Assembly (NCBI GenBank): GCA_023413605.1
Contig: JAEZPL010000055.1
Coordinates: 1 to 9,702, forward strand
From: Pseudomonadota bacterium
GTDB taxonomy: Bacteria; Pseudomonadota; Alphaproteobacteria; Azospirillales; Azospirillaceae
DNA: 9,702 nt
Reading direction: 5' to 3'
The notes below the pieces were generated by a model that saw nothing but the letters and a program-made list of their open reading frames with translations, was not told the DNA's origin and searched no databases. Numbering within the stretch: the first letter of the stretch is position 1; each line of letters opens with the position of its first letter. Below are positions 6,562-9,702 of this stretch, piece after piece. Position numbers and translations under genes: made by a program.

Positions 6562-7536
6562 TCAGTACTTGTAGGACTTGATCGCGTCGATCTTGTCCTG
6601 GCCGAACTTCTTGGCGTATTCGGCGTAGGCGGGCTTCAGGGCCTCCTGGAAGGCGGCGGCGTCGATGCCGGTGACGACCTCCATGCCCTGCTTCCTCAGC
6701 TCCTCGATGCCGTTCCTGGCGTCATCCTCGGCCTTCTGGCGCATGGCCTTGGCGCCGGCCAGGGCGGCCTGCTTGAACCAGCCCTTTTCCTGGTCCGACA
6801 GCTTGTTCCAGACGTTCGGGGACAGGATGATCAGGGCCGGCGAATAGACGTGCTGCGACACCGTCAGGTACTTCTGCACCTGGGAGAATTTGGCCGACAG
6901 GATCACGCCGATGGGGTTCTCCTGCCCGTCCACGGTGCCCTGCTGCATGGCGGTGAACAGTTCCGGGAAGGCCATCGGCGTGGGCAGGACGCCCAGCGTC
7001 TTGAAGGCCGTCATGTGCACCTGGTTTTCCATGGTGCGGATCTTCAGGCCCTTGGCGTCCTCCGGCGTCTTCACCGGCTTCTTGGAGTTGGTCAGGTTGC
7101 GGAAGCCGTTCTCGCCCCAGGCCAGGGCGATCAGGCCGTGCTTGGGGAACTGGTCGAGGATCTTCTGCCCGATGGGGCCGTCCAGCACCGCGTGGGCGTG
7201 GGCATAATCCTTGAACAGGAAGGGGATGTCGGTGATCAGCGTGTCCGGCACGAAGTTGCCGACCGGGCCGGAGGAGGTGACGACGATGTCCACCGTGCCG
7301 ATCTGCGCGCCTTCCACCATCTCGCGCTCGCCGCCCAGCGCGTTGGCCGGAAACTGCTTGATGGTCCATTTGCCGCCGGACAGGCGCGACAGCTCGTCGT
7401 TCATCGCCGTGGCGCCGACGCCATAGTGGGAGGTGGGGGCGAGCGAGTAGCCGAGCTTCAGCTCGTCGGCCTGCGCAGCGGTTGCGGCAAGCCCGAGCGC
7501 GAACAGGCCCGTGGCGGCAAGCTTCTTCAAATGCAT
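6562..7536 (-). CDS. dctP: TRAP transporter periplasmic solute-binding protein, DctP family
   Basis: The extracytoplasmic receptor of the TRAP transporter. It has 324 residues. A signal peptide is clear: basic start MHLKK, hydrophobic core LAATGLFALGLAATA, and a signal peptidase site after AQA, so the mature protein begins near D24. The conserved carboxylate-binding arginine is R167 (GLKIRTME), and the DctP motif FTAMQQGTVDGQENP is at 194-208. These place it in the DctP family for acidic ligands such as C4-dicarboxylates or sugar acids. The adjacent denD and otnI make a C4 sugar acid (erythronate or threonate type) the best guess. The ATG at 7536 has a strong GGAGGA site about 9 nt upstream; the longer open frame from 7602 would place 22 extra residues before the signal peptide. 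The gene is separated from denD by 85 bp. Confidence 0.95.
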   Translation of the reverse strand: MHLKKLAATGLFALGLAATAAQADELKLGYSLAPTSHYGVGATAMNDELSRLSGGKWTIKQFPANALGGEREMVEGAQIGTVDIVVTSSGPVGNFVPDTLITDIPFLFKDYAHAHAVLDGPIGQKILDQFPKHGLIALAWGENGFRNLTNSKKPVKTPEDAKGLKIRTMENQVHMTAFKTLGVLPTPMAFPELFTAMQQGTVDGQENPIGVILSAKFSQVQKYLTVSQHVYSPALIILSPNVWNKLSDQEKGWFKQAALAGAKAMRQKAEDDARNGIEELRKQGMEVVTGIDAAAFQEALKPAYAEYAKKFGQDKIDAIKSYKY

Positions 7537-7621
7537 AAGCGTTCTTCCTCCCTCAAGGAATCCGGTGCGCCAGTCCCGACCGGTTATCCGGCTCTCGAAC
7601 AATTGGCGTCACCCGCAAATG
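7537..7621 (-). other. 85-bp gap between denD and dctP
   Basis: This gap holds the dctP ribosome site (GGAGGA) and a short imperfect inverted repeat, CCGG-ATAA-CCGG on the minus strand, near 7581-7592. I see no convincing promoter hexamer pair and no T-tract terminator. The most economical reading is read-through from denD, but a separate dctP promoter is not excluded. Confidence 0.4.
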
Positions 7622-8566
7622 TTAGCGCGTGTTGTCCCTCTTTGGCATGTCCTCTTCGACATAGGCCTGCACGATGGCGTCGATGCCGGTGTCGCGGCCG
7701 AAGCCCAGCCGGTCGGCGCGGGCCGTCTCCATGTCCGCCGGCCAGCTGGCGACGATGCGGGCGATCCGCTCGTCCGGCCGGTGGTCGATCAGCGACGAAT
7801 CGCCGCCCGCCTTCTCCAGCGCGGCGATCATGCCGCCCACGGTGACGGACATGCCCGGCAGGTTCAGCGTGCGGTCGTCCTCCCACGCCTCGGGGGCCAA
7901 GCCGTGGGCGTGCAGCAGGTTGGCGACGACGCGGGCGGGGGAGGCGATCCACAGCGCCAGATCCACCGGCACCGGGCACACGGACCGCTCGCCCGACAGC
8001 GGTTCCCGGATGATGCCGCTGGCGAAGGAGGACGCGGCGAGGTTCGGTTTCCCCGGCCGCACCACGACGGTGGGCAGGCGCAGGCTGCACCCGTGGATGA
8101 AGCCCTTGCGGCTGTAGTCGTTGACCAGCAGTTCCCCGATGGCCTTCTGCGCGCCGTAGGAGGATTGCGGGCGGGCCGGCGTGTCGTCCCGCACCAGCGG
8201 CGGGGCGTGGCCGAACACGGCGACGGAGCTGGCGAAGACGAGGCGGGGCGGGGCGGGCAGGTCGCGGCAGACCTCCAGCAGGGCGCGCGTGCCGTCCACG
8301 TTGACGCGCATTCCCAGATCGAAGTCGGCCTCCGCGGCGGCGCTGACCACGGCGGCGAGGTGGAAGACGCTGTCGAAGCCCCGCCTGCGCAGCTGGTCCT
8401 GCACCGCCGGGTCGCACAGGTCGCCGACGATGGCGCTGGCGCCCGGCGGCAGGTCGGCGCCGGCGTGGATGTCCAGCAGGGTGACCTCGTGGCCCCCGTC
8501 GGCCAGCAGCCGTTGCGCGAGTTTTCGTCCGAGGAAGCCGTTGCCCCCGGTGATGAGCACCTTCAT
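7622..8566 (-). CDS. denD: NAD-dependent epimerase/dehydratase family protein, probable D-erythronate 2-dehydrogenase
   Basis: An extended-SDR protein of 314 residues. The nucleotide motif TGGNGFLG is at 6-13, Asp32 (LLDIH) indicates NAD binding, SSV follows VFA at 113-115, and the catalytic pair is Y137-x3-K141 (YGAQK). The sequence style, SYGAQKAIGELLVNDYSRKG, then SLRLPTVVVRPGKPN (161-175) and later NLPGMSVTVGGMI (235-247), fits the DenD group. Those enzymes oxidise D-erythronate to 2-oxo-D-erythronate with NAD and are not sugar-nucleotide epimerases. The ATG at 8566 has GGAGGGG about 7 nt upstream, and the otnI stop is 14 bp before it. The adjacent otnI is the usual DenD partner and strengthens the call. 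A relative acting on another sugar acid remains possible. Confidence 0.82.
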   Translation of the reverse strand: MKVLITGGNGFLGRKLAQRLLADGGHEVTLLDIHAGADLPPGASAIVGDLCDPAVQDQLRRRGFDSVFHLAAVVSAAAEADFDLGMRVNVDGTRALLEVCRDLPAPPRLVFASSVAVFGHAPPLVRDDTPARPQSSYGAQKAIGELLVNDYSRKGFIHGCSLRLPTVVVRPGKPNLAASSFASGIIREPLSGERSVCPVPVDLALWIASPARVVANLLHAHGLAPEAWEDDRTLNLPGMSVTVGGMIAALEKAGGDSSLIDHRPDERIARIVASWPADMETARADRLGFGRDTGIDAIVQAYVEEDMPKRDNTR

Positions 8567-8580
8567 GGCCGGCCCCTCCG

Positions 8581-9381
8581 TCACGCGTTGCCGAGATAGC
8601 GCCGGGCCCAGCCGAGCCCCGCCACGGTGCCGGCCTTGGGCCGGTATTCGCAGCCGACCCAGCCGCGGTAGCCGATCTCGTCCAGCACCCGCAGCAGGTG
8701 ATGCGGGTCGCATTCGCCCGTGTCGGGTTCGTGCCGGTCGGGGACGCCGGCGATCTGCACATGGCCAATTAGAGAGGGGCCGACCAGCGGGGCCAGCCGG
8801 CGCAGCCGCATGGTCAGGTCCCCTTCCATGATCTGCGCGTGGTAGAGGTCGAACTGGATCTTCACGTTGGGGCGGTCCACCGCCTCGATCACCTGCGCCG
8901 CCTCCGTCGTGGTGCGCAGCAGGTAGCCGGGCATGTCGCGGTCGTTCAGCGGCTCGATCACGATGCTGCGGTCGTGGTCGGCGGCGCGGTGGGCGGCGTG
9001 GCGCAGCCGCTCCACATAGAGCGCCAGCGCGTCCTGCCGGCTCATGCCCGCGGGCGGGATGCCGGCCATCACGTGCAGGGTGGGGCAGTCCAGCGCGGCG
9101 GCGTAGATCAGCGCGCGCTCCACCGATTCGACGAAGTCCGTTTCCCGGTCGGGCAGGCAGGCGAGGCCGCGCTCGCCCGCGGCCCAGTCGCCGGCGAGCA
9201 GGATGAACAGCGCGACCGACACGCCGCTGTCCGCCTTGCGGCGGGCGACCTCGGCCTCCGGATGGTCGTAGGGAAACAGGAACTCCACCGCGCGGAATCC
9301 GGCGTCGGCGGCCGCCTGGAAGCGGTCGAGGAACGGAACCTCGTTGAACTGCATGGTGAGATTGGCGGCAAGGCGCGCCAT
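8581..9381 (-). CDS. otnI: Hydroxypyruvate isomerase-family protein, probable 2-oxo-tetronate isomerase
   Basis: A 266-residue TIM-barrel protein of the xylose isomerase-like/AP endonuclease 2 superfamily, Hyi/OtnI branch. OtnI converts 2-oxo-tetronate to 3-oxo-tetronate in C4 acid-sugar breakdown; Hyi interconverts hydroxypyruvate and tartronate semialdehyde. The likely metal ligands are present: E143 (VIEPLN), D178 (FDLYH), Q209 (GHVQIAG) and E245 (GCEYRP). The N-terminal LAANLTMQFNEVPFLDRF and the GVPDRHEPDTGE stretch (212-223) are family hallmarks. The ATG at 9381 is preferred over an in-frame GTG at 9390 because the GGGGGGAG ribosome site is 8 nt from the ATG but abuts the GTG. It is the first gene of the minus-strand cluster, and the neighbouring denD favours OtnI over Hyi; sequence alone does not settle this. 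Confidence 0.85.
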   Translation of the reverse strand: MARLAANLTMQFNEVPFLDRFQAAADAGFRAVEFLFPYDHPEAEVARRKADSGVSVALFILLAGDWAAGERGLACLPDRETDFVESVERALIYAAALDCPTLHVMAGIPPAGMSRQDALALYVERLRHAAHRAADHDRSIVIEPLNDRDMPGYLLRTTTEAAQVIEAVDRPNVKIQFDLYHAQIMEGDLTMRLRRLAPLVGPSLIGHVQIAGVPDRHEPDTGECDPHHLLRVLDEIGYRGWVGCEYRPKAGTVAGLGWARRYLGNA

Positions 9382-9389
9382 GGTCGTCA

Positions 9390-9397
9390 CTCCCCCC
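9390..9397 (-). promoter_or_regulatory. Ribosome binding site of otnI
   Basis: GGGGGGAG on the minus strand lies 8 nt before the ATG at 9381 and directly touches the alternative GTG at 9390. It therefore decides for the ATG. Confidence 0.65.
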
Positions 9398-9404
9398 TTG
9401 GGAT

Positions 9405-9427
9405 ATGGGCCGGTTGACCGGGCCCAT
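9405..9427. promoter_or_regulatory. Inverted repeat in the otnI leader, candidate operator
   Basis: Arms ATGGGCC-GGT and ACC-G-GGCCCAT pair around a TG centre with one unpaired G, spanning 23 bp. It lies 23 bp upstream of the otnI start and just downstream of the candidate promoter, the classical position for a repressor site. It could instead be an mRNA hairpin affecting translation. No regulator gene is in the window, so the binding protein cannot be named. Confidence 0.45.
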
Positions 9428-9442
9428 TCGTCGTTGCGCGCC

Positions 9443-9472
9443 AGTGTCGACGCCCCATCGGGGCGCCGTCAA
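9443..9472 (-). promoter_or_regulatory. Candidate promoter of the otnI-led cluster
   Basis: TTGACG at 9467-9472 matches the -35 consensus at 5 of 6 bases. GACACT at 9443-9448, after an 18-bp spacer, matches the -10 at only 3 of 6. Transcription would start near 9436. The spacer holds a small hairpin (9451-9465) and the -35 overlaps another (9464-9483). Plausible but unproven; read-through from the tRNA promoter is an alternative. Confidence 0.35.
9451..9465. repeat. Small inverted repeat between tRNA-Asp and otnI
   Basis: CGCCCC and GGGGCG arms with an ATC loop. It is adjacent to the 9464-9483 hairpin, sharing two bases with it. With no T-tract on either side, an intrinsic terminator is not supported. 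Confidence 0.5.
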
Positions 9473-9483
9473 GCACGACGGCG
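9464..9483. repeat. Inverted repeat downstream of tRNA-Asp
   Basis: On the minus strand, CGCCGTC and GACGGCG arms enclose the loop GTGCTT, 13 nt past the encoded CCA end of tRNA-Asp. A CTTTTC run lies before rather than after the stem, so it lacks the usual terminator order. It may mark the end of the tRNA transcript or help 3' processing. Confidence 0.45.
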
Positions 9484-9496
9484 AAAAGGAGGAAAG

Positions 9497-9573
<77 letters not shown>

Positions 9574-9577
9574 GTAA

Positions 9578-9653
9578 TGGCTCCGGATGCTGGACTCGAA
9601 CCAGCGACACGCGGATTAACAGTCCGCTGCTCTACCGACTGAGCTAATCCGGA
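9578..9653 (-). tRNA. tRNA-Asn(GTT)
   Basis: A complete 76-nt tRNA with encoded CCA. The acceptor stem TCCGGAT/ATCCGGA is fully paired. The D-arm is GCTCAGTCGGTAGAGC. The anticodon loop CTGTTAA, between GCGGA and TCCGC, gives anticodon GTT. The T-arm contains GGTTCGAGTCC. It is first in the transcript, directly behind the promoter at 9665-9693, with a 4-nt spacer before tRNA-Asp. Confidence 0.97.
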
Positions 9654-9664
9654 ACGGAGGCCGG

Positions 9665-9693
9665 CTTATAAGCCCGTTCCCGGACCCTGGCAA
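9665..9693 (-). promoter_or_regulatory. Promoter of the tRNA-Asn/tRNA-Asp transcript
   Basis: TTGCCA (9688-9693), a 17-bp spacer, and TATAAG (9665-9670) form a good sigma70-type promoter. The -10 box ends 11 nt before the mature tRNA-Asn 5' end, leaving a very short leader. The -10 lies inside the perfect 12-bp palindrome GGCTTATAAGCC (9663-9674). Confidence 0.65.
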
Positions 9694-9702
9694 GCGAAAA
9701 CG

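Noticed and set aside
6552..6562. AAAGTGGCGC shared between 6553-6562 and 9494-9503
   Set aside because: A 10-bp match with unrelated flanks (end of repeat/dctP stop versus tRNA 3' end); most likely chance or the commonness of GGCGC in this genome.
7622..9472. A 616-codon frame that would fuse a long N-terminal part to DenD
   Set aside because: The first 302 codons overlap otnI in another frame and look like shadow sequence. DenD starts cleanly at 8566 with its own ribosome site and a Rossmann motif at residue 6.

Overview
The window is GC-rich, densely packed bacterial chromosome. The AhcY N-terminus, the TRAP/acid-sugar gene set and the interspersed TTGCCCCCTCCC-type inverted repeats suggest an alphaproteobacterium, most likely Azospirillum or a close Rhodospirillales relative. 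That placement is inferred from protein and repeat style, not from a search.

Layout. (1) 1-370, minus: the first 123 codons of adenosylhomocysteinase (ahcY), running off the left edge. Its upstream region carries a perfect 18-bp palindrome (463-480) that looks like an operator for the S-adenosylhomocysteine-responsive repressor SahR. (2) 620-2316, plus: a PAP2-family membrane phosphatase, then two small unrecognised proteins 21 bp apart (164 and 129 aa). (3) 2320-9381, minus: a seven-gene catabolic cluster in the order otnI, denD, dctP, dctQ, dctM, aldehyde dehydrogenase, short-chain dehydrogenase. (4) 9497-9653, minus: tRNA-Asp(GTC) and tRNA-Asn(GTT), 4 nt apart, behind a good sigma70-type promoter at the right edge.

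How the cluster may work. DctP binds a substrate in the periplasm and hands it to the DctQM membrane complex. DenD-like (D-erythronate 2-dehydrogenase) and OtnI-like (2-oxo-tetronate isomerase) proteins match the first two steps of four-carbon acid-sugar breakdown. The usual later enzymes, the DUF1537 kinase OtnK and the class II aldolase-like decarboxylase OtnC, are absent here; an NAD-type aldehyde dehydrogenase and an NAD-type SDR occupy the distal positions instead. The simplest reading is import and oxidation of a C4 sugar acid, perhaps also of its aldehyde or polyol precursors, finished by enzymes encoded elsewhere. No regulator gene is present, but the leader in front of otnI holds three consecutive inverted repeats and a candidate promoter.

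The cluster is split by repeats. Clustered G/C-rich inverted repeats sit between dctP and dctQ (6463-6553) and between the aldehyde dehydrogenase and SDR genes (3113-3162). The other junctions are tight (3-14 bp), except the 85-bp denD-dctP gap. No phage, transposase, CRISPR array or clearly new multi-gene system is visible. The least explained parts are the two small proteins at 1411-2316, the repeat family and the otnI leader.
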